From Perognathus longimembris pacificus (taxonomy: Eukaryota; Chordata; Mammalia; Rodentia; Heteromyidae), in contig NC_063166.1 of NCBI RefSeq assembly GCF_023159225.1, positions 77,084,785-77,148,784 of the forward strand: DNA of 64,000 nt, read 5' to 3'. Position 1 is the first letter of the stretch, and each line of letters starts with the position of its first letter. Below are positions 1 through 10,100 of the stretch, piece by piece. The notes beneath the pieces were generated by a model. That model had not been told where the DNA came from and did not search any database. It was given only the letters and a program-made list of their open reading frames with translations. Position numbers and translations under genes: made by a program.

Positions 1-88
1 TTCCTGTCCAGGCTGGCTTCAAACTGTGATCCTCAGGTCTGAGCCTCCTGAGTAGCTAGGATGACAGGTGTGAGCTACCAGTGGCCCA
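1..88 (-). mobile_element. 7SL-like left half of a composite SINE (cut by window edge)
   Basis: The reverse complement reads as the B1/Alu-like half (CTACTCAGGAGGCTCAGACC type), with CCTGAGTAGCTAGGATGACA visible on the plus strand. The right half lies beyond coordinate 1. Confidence 0.7.
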
Positions 89-415
89 AATGGTTCAAAT
101 CCGTCTGTCAGAACTAAGCCCATCTCTGGAGGTATACAAACTGGAGTTAGGTCACTACTGGGGTTTGGGGCGGTGTAGAGAGAGTGTGGAGGGTGTGTGG
201 GTGTTGGGGGCTGAAACCAACCTTTGAGGGCTCTTGCCTGTAACTCTGTGGGGAGATGCATTGTACCAGCACTCGAGGTTCGGGGATGTGAAGGCTGTTC
301 CTTGAAAGGAACAGACGGAGCTGGGGGAGTGACAGATGTCCTGTCCCCTTGCCCTGTTCTGTCCATACTGGGGGTCCTGAGCTCCTGCTCAGGCCTCAGA
401 TCAAGACCTATAGGA

Positions 416-868
416 AACCGGGCACGATGCTCACCCTTGTCATCCTAGCTACTCAGGAGGCTGAGATCTGAGAATTGCGGTTCGAAGCCAGCCTGGGTAG
501 GAAAGTCCATGAGACTCTTTTTTTTTTTTTTTTTTGGCCAGTCCTGGGCCTTGGACTCAGGGCCTGAGCACTGTCCCTGGCTTCTTCCCGCTCAAGGCTA
601 GCACTCTGCCACTTGAGCCACAGCGCCGCTTCTGGCCGTTTTCTGTATATGTGGTGCTGGGGAATCGAACCTAGGGCCTCGTGTATCCGAGGCAGGCACT
701 CTTGCCACTAGGCTATATCCCCAGCCCCCATGAGACTCTTATCTCCAGTTAACTTCCAAAAAGCCAGAAGTGGAGCTGTGGTTCAAGTGGAAGAGCATTA
801 GCCTGGGGACAGTGCCTAGGATCTGGGTTCAAGCCCCAGGACCATCACCAAAACAAACAAACAAACAG
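416..868 (+). mobile_element. Composite 7SL-like/tRNA-like SINE, split by a later SINE insertion
   Basis: The left half (CTACTCAGGAGGCTGAGATC) runs to 519. The right half resumes at 741 (CCAGAAGTGGAGCTGTGG, then GGTTCAAGCCCC) and ends in an (AAAC)n-like tail. The gap is filled by an antisense ID-like dimer. Confidence 0.8.
520..727 (-). mobile_element. IDL-Geo-type dimeric SINE, antisense, nested
   Basis: Read on the minus strand: GGGGCTGGGGATATAGCCTA (ID-like, tRNA-Ala-derived), B box GGTTCGATTCC, then the tRNA-like right monomer and a poly(A) tail of about 17. The 13-base target duplication CCATGAGACTCTT flanks it at 507-519 and 728-740. Confidence 0.85.
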
Positions 869-1249
869 ACCTACAGGAGCGTCCCTGTAAGCCCTAGTCC
901 CCTCCTTGTCTCCTCCTACTGCAGAAGACACAGTGCCAGGTCTGGCTACCCCTCCCATCACACTACATATGACCGTCACAGTGGCCCCAGGCCAGCTGCA
1001 GCCGCCACTGGGAACTCGTTAGAAATCCACATGCTCAGGTGGACCCTAGATGTGATGGGTGAGGCCAGCAGTTTGTTTTTCTAAGGCCTCTGGGTAATGA
1101 AGAAGGCAGCTCAAGTTGGGAGTCACGGTTCTGCCTTAGACCAGATCCTGCTGAGCTAACATGGCTGTCTCCTATGGCCCTAGGACCTGGACAATGTTTC
1201 TCTAGCTTGCTGCCAGATGTGGAGTAAGCTAGGGAAATATGCTTGAGTA

Positions 1250-1372
1250 AAGGAACGAATGAATGAATGACACTTGGATGAATGAATGAGTGAGTAAAAC
1301 TGATGAATGACTGAAGGACTAAACCTTGGGATGAATAAAAAATCTATGTGCGTGAGTGAATGAATGAATGGC
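1250..1372 (+). repeat. (GAAT)n imperfect tetranucleotide repeat
   Basis: GAATGAATGA blocks recur at 1256, 1282 and 1357 with diverged spacers. Confidence 0.85.
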
Positions 1373-1489
1373 ATGTCCGCTGTCTCCAAATCTCCCCTTC
1401 CCCCTCCCCCTACCTTGCTGTTGGCTTGTTCTTAGTCTTTCCGGGCCTTTTGGGATTGCTAGATAATTGCTCTACCACTTGCAGCACAC

Positions 1490-1622
1490 CCAGCCTTCTT
1501 GTTTTTATTTTGTTTTGGAGATAGAGTTGGCTAGCTTTGTCCAGGTTGGCCTTGAACTCTGGATCCTCCTGACTCTTCTTCTTGACTAGCTGGGATGGCA
1601 GGCTTTTGCCACCATACTTGGC
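1490..1622 (-). mobile_element. Old B1-like monomer, antisense
   Basis: The plus strand shows CAGGTTGGCCTTGAACTC and AGCTGGGATGGCAGGC, the reverse complement of the B1/7SL core. It is diverged. Confidence 0.6.
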
Positions 1623-2018
1623 TTCACGGGCATGTAAGCAGGCTTCTCGACTCTCAGGCTTAGTGTCAGACATCCTGGGCTTAGACCTGCTTCTTCATGC
1701 ACGTTCCCCCCTTGGGGCCTCCTGTGGTATGCTGGCTTGATGTTCCATTTAGAAGCTGACAAATGCATCTCTGCCCGGCCCATTCCTCTGAAGTCTGGAC
1801 AGATGTGAATTCCATTTCCTACTCCCATGTCATCCGGCTGACCAAGAGAAACTCAAATTTAATGTACCCAGAGGTGAGATAAATTTTTCCTCCATTCCTC
1901 ACCCTTACTCTCCCTCAACTCTTCTGTTACTCAGAGATTTCGTCTTTGGTTTGCTGATGAGTACATGGGCCTTCAGTAGCCCAGCACATAGGATGAAATG
2001 TAAGCAAATGATGGTGGT

Positions 2019-2100
2019 GGATAATGGATGTATGGATGTATGAATGGATGGGTGGATGGATAGATGGATGGGTGGATGGATGGATGGATAGATGGACAGA
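2019..2100 (+). repeat. (GGAT)n tetranucleotide repeat
   Basis: Repeated GGATGGATGGAT with GTAT and AGAT variants. Confidence 0.9.
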
Positions 2101-2404
2101 TGTCTGCTGGGCACTATGTCAGGGATCAGACTCTTCCTTCATTCCAAATAGTTCCAGCCAGACCAGTAGCCAGAGCCAGCTGCTAGGACCACAGAGCAGG
2201 GTACTGGCTCATGACCTAACAAGGACGCTTAAGACAGGGAGAGATGTGGGGGCTTGGGGACAGGCCTGGAGGGAGGCGTGAGGAGGGGTGTGGGCAAGAT
2301 GGATAGACAGTTTTCAGAGCCAGAGGCCCGGCGCTGTGGAAGGGGATGCCCGAGAGAGCAGATGGTGGGGACTGCGGGCGGCGGGCGGCAGCTGCGCCAG
2401 CCCC

Positions 2405-2520
2405 GATCAGCGATTCCGCCCGTCACCTTTAGAGCACTGATGTGCACTTTCTTCGTTTGTGGGCAATTAGGCAGAAATTTGTTTGCACTGCCTCAGAAAA
2501 TGAAACCGCTGTAAAGTGCA
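2405..2520. promoter_or_regulatory. Possible conserved block in intron 10
   Basis: GGGCAATTAGGCAGAAATTT and TGAAACCGCTGTAAAGTGC are unique-looking sequence between repeats. Confidence 0.2.
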
Positions 2521-2971
2521 CCCTCTGGAAAAAAACGGGTTTCAGAGCCCTGAGCCTGGGAGAGGGGGGCTGGGCTTCCAGCTTGGTGCAGAGGCCACGC
2601 CAGTGGTGAGTAGGGAGGCAGCTGCCGTTTCCCAGGGGACTGAGCTTGAGCTGGCATCCATGATGGAGACATCCCAGAGCTCCCAGCAGCAGGCTAGGGG
2701 CCTCTGTGCCATTGGTACTTGGGTGGCAAGGCTTTGAGGGGATCATCCCATTTAGTTCACTGAGGACATGTCAGGGCTCAAAGGACTGCTGGTGGTATCG
2801 GGTGCCCATTCAGATGTTGCCCTATCTAAATCCCTAGCAGGGGGGCAGAGGTAGAGGAAGAGGAGCACCAGGTGACAAGATCTAAGTTCAAGGCAAAAGA
2901 CTAGCTGTGTTCCTCATGCAACCATTTCATTTCTCTGAGCTTAAATCTCCTCCTCTAAAGAATGGGATGAC

Positions 2972-3186
2972 AGCTGGGTGCTGGTGGTTCATGCTTGTAA
3001 TCCTAGCTGCTCAGGAGGCTGAAATCCGAAGACTACAGTTTGAAACCAGTCCAGGTAGGAAAGCCAATGCAACTCTTATCTTCAGTAGAGTGCTAACCTT
3101 GGGCACAAAAGCTTAGGGACAGTGCCCAGGTCTTGAGTTCAAGCCCTAGGACCCACACCAAAGGAAAAAGAAAACAAAACAAAAAG
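2972..3186 (+). mobile_element. Composite 7SL-like/tRNA-like SINE
   Basis: It has CTCAGGAGGCTGAAATCCG, a shortened right half, TTGAGTTCAAGCCCTAGGAC and an A-rich (AAAC/AAAG) tail. It is moderately diverged. Confidence 0.75.
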
Positions 3187-3276
3187 AGGATATACTTGGT
3201 TGTGGATTGCATTTTCCTGATGGAGAATAAAATAGGGCTAAAGACTGAGAGAATTTTTACAACATATGTATGACTT

Positions 3277-3278
<2 letters not shown>

Positions 3279-3310
<32 letters not shown>
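3279..3310. repeat. (TG)n microsatellite
   Basis: About 15 TG units. Confidence 0.95.
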
Positions 3311-3311
<1 letters not shown>

Positions 3312-3330
3312 ATACACTTGTATGTATACC

Positions 3331-3576
3331 ATTATTGGGGTTTGAACTCAGGGCTAGGGTGTTCTCTCTTATCTTTATTCACTCAAGACTGGTATACTAC
3401 CACTTGAGCCACACACCACTTGAGCTCTACTTCTGGCTGTTTTTTGTTTGTTTTTGTGGGTTTACTGGAGATAAGAGCCTCATAGACTTTCCTGCCTGGA
3501 CTGGCTTCGCCATGATCCTCAGAACTCAGCCTTCTGAGTAGCTGGGATTACAGGTGTGAATCACTGATGTCCAGCC
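3331..3576 (-). mobile_element. Composite SINE, antisense, with TG run at its 3' end
   Basis: GGGGTTTGAACTCAGGGC, CCACTTGAGCCACACACC and GAGTAGCTGGGATTACAGG appear in order. A (TG)n run at 3279-3310 lies about 20 bases from its 3' end. Confidence 0.75.
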
Positions 3577-3741
3577 TTGTATGTGTGGGTTTTCAACCCT
3601 AGGGCAGAGTTTGGGCTGTGTAGAGGTTGGGCAGCAGGAACTGAATGTGAGGAGGGGCCAGGGGCAGGTGGTAGGCTGCTCTATATTTGGGAGATTTCCA
3701 ACAGTTGCTGTGGGTTAGGGCTTGGAAATGGTTGTGGCCAG

Positions 3742-3742
<1 letters not shown>

Positions 3743-3790
<48 letters not shown>
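3743..3790. repeat. (TG)n microsatellite near exon 10
   Basis: About 23 TG units, 90 bases inside intron 10. The transcript would carry CA repeats. Confidence 0.95.
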
Positions 3791-3792
<2 letters not shown>

Positions 3793-3880
3793 TGGGGCAA
3801 CTGAACCTAGTTGGGAAGGAAAGCCAGACCCTAGGATGTGAGCTAATCAGGACAGGTGAGTGGCTTTCAAGGAGACTCAC

Positions 3881-4132
3881 CAACCAGGATGAGGACACAG
3901 ACCAAGAGAGCGATGAGGGCTCCAGGACTGAGGGAGGCTGCCATGACGAAGGCTGTGGTGTTACAGGATTGGATGGTGCCGGAGCCGTCGCAGCCGCAGA
4001 CGCGGATGGTGAGCGTGCCGGTGCTGCTCAGCGTGGGCGGCCCACTGTCCACCACAAGGATGGGCAGGAAGAAGACGTCCTGTTCCTGCCGGTTGAAGCC
4101 CACATGCTGTGTGTGCACTGCGGCCGTGTTGT
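3881..4132 (-). CDS. CDH22: CDH22 coding exon 10: end of EC5 and start of the transmembrane helix (residues 553-636)
   Basis: A 252-base exon, phase 1 in and out, acceptor AAACAG|ACAAC and donor GTTG|GTGAGT. It encodes the EC5 strands with the CGCD and CNTT cysteines (Asn610 is a sequon), the stalk MAASLSPG and the first part of the membrane helix [13 protein letters not shown]. Helix continuation and the cytoplasmic tail need a further exon that was not found in 1-3880. If the donor is not used, the frame reads four more residues (GESP) and stops. Confidence 0.95.
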
Positions 4133-7100
4133 CTGTTTCAGAAGAAGCAGGTGGCAGTGACTCAGGGCCTGGATCAGCCCCCTTCATCCTAGCCACCTCC
4201 TGGTCCATCCTGGAGATTTATCTTTCATATCCCAATGGATGTTTATTAGTTGACTGAACTAAGGCTGTTCCCCAGTGCCCCCTAATTCCTCCCTCAGCTG
4301 CCCAATGTGTGTTCAAGTCACATAGCCTCCAATTTTGTCCTCTGATACCCTGGGACTCTGTTCCTAGCTCTCACAAGGACTTCTTCTTAGTGGTGCCAAG
4401 GTACTGTCCTCAGCTATTCCAAGATTCTGTCCCCAGCTGGGCCAAGGTTCTGGCCCTGGCTATTTCAAAGAGAAAAAAGTTTTTTTTTGTCATTTGTCTC
4501 AACAACCTATTTTTATTCTTGATTCCATTCCAGTTGTCTGATGTATTCTGACCCTAGAAATCCAGAGGTCCTTGGGTCATGGTTTGTTGAGCCCTGACAA
4601 GTCCAGGGTCATCAGAGAGCACTGGGAACACTGGCTAGCATCTCTCTGCCTTTGGCTGAGGGACCTTTCTGTCCTTCATGCCAATCAAGATATCTGAAGC
4701 TGGCTTGGAAAACTCTCATTAAGATTCTGAGCCTGTAGGCTGGGGTCTCCTCACCCATGCTCCTTTTTCACAGGCAGCCAGAGTGGGTAGTAAGCTGGCA
4801 CAAATGCTACCCAGCTCTACCCTGTTGCTGGGGAGCCAGGCAGGTCTCAGGGAACTGGTGGCTGGATTGGGAGCACAGATACTTCCTCTGCCCTTCCTGT
4901 TCCTTCCACACCTGTCCTGCATGAGTCAGGTCACTTGATCACAGATGGCTCCTCTCAGTTCTCATTAATGGTGGTAGGAAGAGGTCAGAGACTAGGTGAC
5001 CACTCTGCCCTTTATAACCAACTCCACAAAAGGGGAACCTGCTTTCCTACTGTGGATCCTTCATCTTTCATTGCTCTTGCCCAGCAGCCCCTTCCTCAAT
5101 AGCTCCCATTCAGTGGTCCATACCCGGCTTTCCTCTTCCTGCATTTGAAACTTTCAACGTACATGTGGAGTGTGTCATGCACTAGCTTGAGAAACTCTCT
5201 TAGCTCTTTAGACCTTAGTTTGTGTAAACTAAGAAAAAGCACCGTGATGTTAGAATTAAATACTGGAACTCAGGTCTAGAATAATTTCAGGCACATGTAA
5301 ATTCTCCATATGCTGGTTAATATTTCTTTCAGATTCAGCCCCATTTTCCCTGTGCCACACCCCATTCGTGTCCTTGGGTGTCCTTGCCTCTCCTCATAAA
5401 ATCTCCACTATCGAGACACCCTCTCCACTTTCTTGCCTGGGCAAATTTCTCATCTGTCATGCTCCAGCTAAATGTCACCTCCTTCCTGTGGCCTCCTTTC
5501 TTGGCTTCCCTGGGAAGGAAGGATTTATGGCTCCCCGCTCCCTACTCTGACAACGCAGGTGCCATGCACAGTTCTGATACAGCACTTGTCACCTTGTGTT
5601 AAGCTGGTGCGTGCCCGTCTCTCCACTGCTGGCCAGCTGGATTCTGGCACTGAGCCAGTCTTGAGGCACAAGCTTGAGTGAACCACCAGTTTCAATGCTT
5701 GTGGGTCAGCTCCACTGGTTCTGGTTCAAACTATGCCCCCCCCCTCAAAAGGTGAATCAACCCTAGCTTGAAAATTCCCCCCCCCCTTGTCCCATCAAAG
5801 GGTGAATCAATCCTAGTTGGAAAAACATCTGCCATCTGCCTTCCACTGGGGAAGGGAGGGATCTCAAAAGCAAGTTCACATGTGCACTGACTGATTGAAT
5901 GCTTTTTATGTATGGACTATACAGGTACTTTAAATGAAGAGCAGTGTTTGGTCCTCACAACCACCAAGAGCAGGAACATCATCTTTGTTTTATATAGGTG
6001 GAAGCTGAAGCTCAGAGAGAAGTGACTTGTTTGAATTTATCTAATGAAATCATCTAACCATACATCCACCCATCCATTTCCATTTATCCATCTCCATCCA
6101 TCTATCTACCGATCCATCATCCATCTACCTGTCCACCTCCATCATTCATCTATACATCCATATATCCATATACTTCAATCCATCCATTAATCCATCCATC
6201 CATTTCCATTCATCTACTTCCATAAATCTGTCTCTCCATCCATTACCCATCTATATGTCCACCTCCATTATCCATCCATCCATCCACTCATCCATCCTTA
6301 AACTTCCTTTGTCTTTCCATTAAACCATCTACTTCCATTCACGTACCTCCATCCATCTGTCCACCTCCATTATCCATGCTTCCATCCATTCATCCATCCT
6401 TCCTTCCATCTATCCATCTATCCTCTCATCCATCCACCCTCCCATCTATCTACACATCTGCCCACTATCCTCCATTTATCCAACATCCACAACTTGCCCA
6501 CCTCCATCATCCATCTATCCATCCATTATTCATCCATCATCTGTCCATCCATTCATCAACCCTCACCCACCTATCTACTGACCCATTGTCCTTCCTCTTT
6601 CCTCCCTTCCTTCCCTTCCTCCCTCCCTCCCTTCCTACCCTTCCTCATTTTCTTCCTCCCTCCCTTTCTTCCTTCTTTCCTTCCTTTCTCCTCCCTCTCT
6701 CCCTCCCTGTTCTTCCCTCCCTCCCTCCTTCTGTTCTTTCCAATAAATCTTCATTAACTTCTATGTACTAGGCACCATATTAGTCACTGGAGGAAAAACA
6801 ATGGAGATCAAAATCAACTGTGGTCCTGGATCAGTTTCCAATATGAGAGACAAATGCTAACCAAATAAGCCCAACGTTTATTACAATTATAAGCTGTGGG
6901 AAGTGCTGTGAAGTACAAGTATATGAAGAGCAGCCCGCAGAGGGCCTCCCCCAGCCAGGGGTGGGGGAGTGGGTGTCAGGGAGAGCTTCTTGGAAGAAAT
7001 GCTAGTATTCCTGAACTCTTTACAATGAGCTGAGAAAAAAGATTAGCTTGTGCAAAGGCCTGAAGGCTGTAACATAATGCACCAAGGCACTGGGAGCCAT

Positions 7101-10100
7101 CCTTTGTGGCTGGAGGACCGGGTGACAGCTAGAGTGAGTCCAGCCCAGGCTGGAGGGGCAGGCAGAAGCACATCATGGAGAATTTGAACTATCTCTTCCT
7201 TCCCTCTCTTCTTCCCTCTCTCCCTCCCTCCCTCCCTTCCTCTTTCTGTCTTTGCAGTGCTGGGGATTGAACTCAGGGGCCTTGTACTTGCTAGGCAAGC
7301 TCTCTATCACTTGAGCCATGCCATTGGCCCATTGTGGTCTTGCTGTAGTTTTGGTTTGGCTTCAGTTTGGGTTTTTTTTCTGGGTTAGGCTCAGCCATAA
7401 TCCTCCTATTTCCTTGTCCCTGAGATTATAGGTATATGCCACCATGCTGGGCCCTTGGATTATTTTCTTAAAAGCAATGAGAGGCCACTAATTGTTGGGT
7501 TTTAAGCCAAGAAGTGCCTAGTGATAGATAATCAATTCACTTCACAGCGAATCTGAACAAAGCACCCTCTACATGCCATGACGATTGCCCAGCAGAGATG
7601 AACGTGGACACAGTCCCTGTCCTGACTGAGCCTGCTGTCTAGCCAAGAAAATTTACAACCGAAAATACAAGAGTGGGCTTGGAAGATGGAAGCCTCTGTG
7701 TGTTTTGTGGGAAACAATAGCAGTAGTGGCAGCACAGGGAGGCAGATGGATCTGAGAAATGAGCGGCTGGCCCAGGCCCAGCCTCAAATTGCCAAGCAAG
7801 ACAGAGATGTTTGTCTCTCAGGGTTGCTGTCTTTGGCCAGGCAGCCATATGTTCTGAGAGCTCGGGCCTCTGCCACTCCTCCGCCCCAGGAAAGAAATTC
7901 CCTGAGCCTCACTCCTGAACCTTTCCAGCTCCCCCCCACCACCTCCTCACCCCAGCAGATAGCAGCTGGCATCTGCTGGGGAAACCCCTGGCCACGCCAG
8001 GCCACGCCCACCTATCTAGGTGGGATGCGTGCCCAGCACTGCATCCATCCATCTGGCCTGACATACATCAGTGTCAATCGTTGGCTGCAAAAGCAATATT
8101 TATAAATCACGTTTCCAAACTGGCTACAAATTTGTACAAAGAAACAGATGGGGTGGGGTAGCCTGTTGTCATGTAGGATATTTATATGGGGAGGAGGAGG
8201 GGGCCTGGCACGATGCAGGAAGGGGCTGAGGGACTGGAGGAGGAGCCCTGCTGGGATGCTCTGAGCTCGGCAGCATACTGTCACCCATCCTTGGGGCGAT
8301 GGTCACCTTGGAGGGCAGCTCTAGTGGCCCCCAGGCAAAGAGAAGCAGGACAAATCAGAGGAAAGGGGGCAAAATCTCAAGCCCCTGGGGCTGTCAAGCC
8401 TTGTGAACGTGGAGAGGCTGATCCTGGCTTATCTGAGCCTCCCCGGCCTAGCTCAGGAAGCCGGTGGAGTGAAGCCTGGGCTGGGATGTGCTGGTTGTTA
8501 AGCTACTGGAATATTCCACAATGGTTTCTATAGCCATGGGGGAGCCCCAAATCCTTCCTGCAACCTCAGCTCTTCCCCTAGGCACCAAGGTTCTGACATA
8601 GTCAAACCACTAAGGGGTTAATGCCAGGTCACGACTCCTCCAGGTTGTGGTAAATGTCTTTTCGGGATTTCTTTGCTGCTGCACTGGCTGTTAAATATTG
8701 TTAGCATGGCTTCTGGGAATACAGATGGGTCTGGCTTCAGAGGTCACTGCAGACACACTTTGGAGGGCAGGTGTAAGGGTCCTTGGGTGATCTCAGATCT
8801 TTCCCAGAGCCAGAAAGAACCAACACAGTCTGGACCCCAGGGCTGCTGACCACATCTCCTCCTTGTCCTGCCTCTCACTTGTTCCAGTCACACAAACCTT
8901 CTGTTTTCTCATCTGGGCTCCCACCTCAGGGCCTTTTGTACTGCGGTTCCTAGACCAGTTATGAGCAAGGCTCGCTCTTTCCATTTTCTTTAGACCACAA
9001 CTCATCCATGGACCCCCTGAGAGAGGCCTTCCCACAGCACCCTGCCAACGGAGCATCCACACTCACCCGACCTTACTTTTCAGTTTCATGCAACACAGTT
9101 TATCAGACGCCTGCCGTGTGCCAGGCTCTAGCAATGAACAAAACCAAATCCAGATTCTCATCATTCGTTTCTTTGCCCCACTGAGGATTGCACGAAGAGC
9201 CATTCCCATCGTAGCTCAGGGGCCAGGCTCCTGAGGTTACAAGATTCCTCCCTCCACCAGGGCCTTGCCTCTCCCAGCATGCTTATTTGTTTAATTTCTG
9301 TCCTGCCTCGTTAGCATATAAGCTCCAGGAGGTGGCCACCGGGTGGTGAGGCTGACCAGTGCCAATGTGAGCAATTACCTTACCTAGGGTAAAGCTGAGG
9401 CTTACACGTGCCAGGATTCACAGAGAGCCACCCACTGGGCTGTGGTTCCCGACTCTGGGACCCTGGCCTGCCCTCAGTGGATTCCTTAAAAGTCCCCATG
9501 TCAACTTCATGAGGAACTCGGGGAGGGGGGGTGGTTACTAAGGACTGAGCACAGGCTGGACAGGCACTTGCTTCCTCAGTGAGGAGCTGAAGCCAGAGCA
9601 CCTGTGCCGGTCAGGTATGAGCTCCACAGGGGTGCCCTCCAAACAGGGTGGCGGGGATACCAAGGCACTGCACAGGAGACCCTGGGACCCCAGGGTAAGG
9701 GGCGTGCACAGCTTCCTCTAGGAGAGGTGCTCCCGGGCGCTGGCCTGCGGGTCCTCTGGATGCCCTCTCTTGTTCCTTGTGTCCTCCAGAGCCCCCGTGG
9801 GGTGTCCCCTTCTGGCACCCCACTCTGCTTATTCTGCATGGCTTGGCTACAGTCTCAACTGGACCCAGACACAGACCCTGGACCCAGCAGTGGGCCTCTG
9901 AACGTCTCGATATTCCACCTCCCACCAGCACAGGGAAGGCAGGCTCCATCCTCCACGAGCCTGCCCCTTGCTGGCTCGCAGCTAGCTCACCCTGGATGTC
10001 GAGCAGAGAGAAATGAGGGTTGCTGGGCGCCTCGGGCACCAGGCGGAAATAGAAGCGGTGTCCACCCTGCGGCTCGTCTCTGTCCACCACGCTGATGGTC

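Larger units (their letters stand above)
1..3880 (-). other. CDH22: CDH22 intron 10 (partial)
   Basis: This stretch extends from the exon 10 donor to the window edge. I searched the minus strand for the transmembrane continuation and the conserved tail segment with the EGGGE acidic motif and found neither. It holds SINEs, an old antisense B1-like copy, (GAAT)n and (GGAT)n repeats, two (TG)n runs and a possibly conserved block at 2405-2520. Confidence 0.85.
4133..9990 (-). other. CDH22: CDH22 intron 9
   Basis: About 5.9 kb without coding signal. It contains L2-like (5395-5625, 8850-9065) and MIR-like (5890-6035) fossils, the long tetranucleotide/pyrimidine tract 6060-6745, an old antisense SINE near 7251, and an AT-rich candidate regulatory block at 8045-8185. 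Nothing recognisable was seen in 4261-5390 or 9066-9990. Confidence 0.9.

Noticed and set aside
1410..1673. 87-codon minus-strand frame rich in Lys/Glu
   Set aside because: Its central part is an old B1-like SINE read in sense, a common source of spurious frames.
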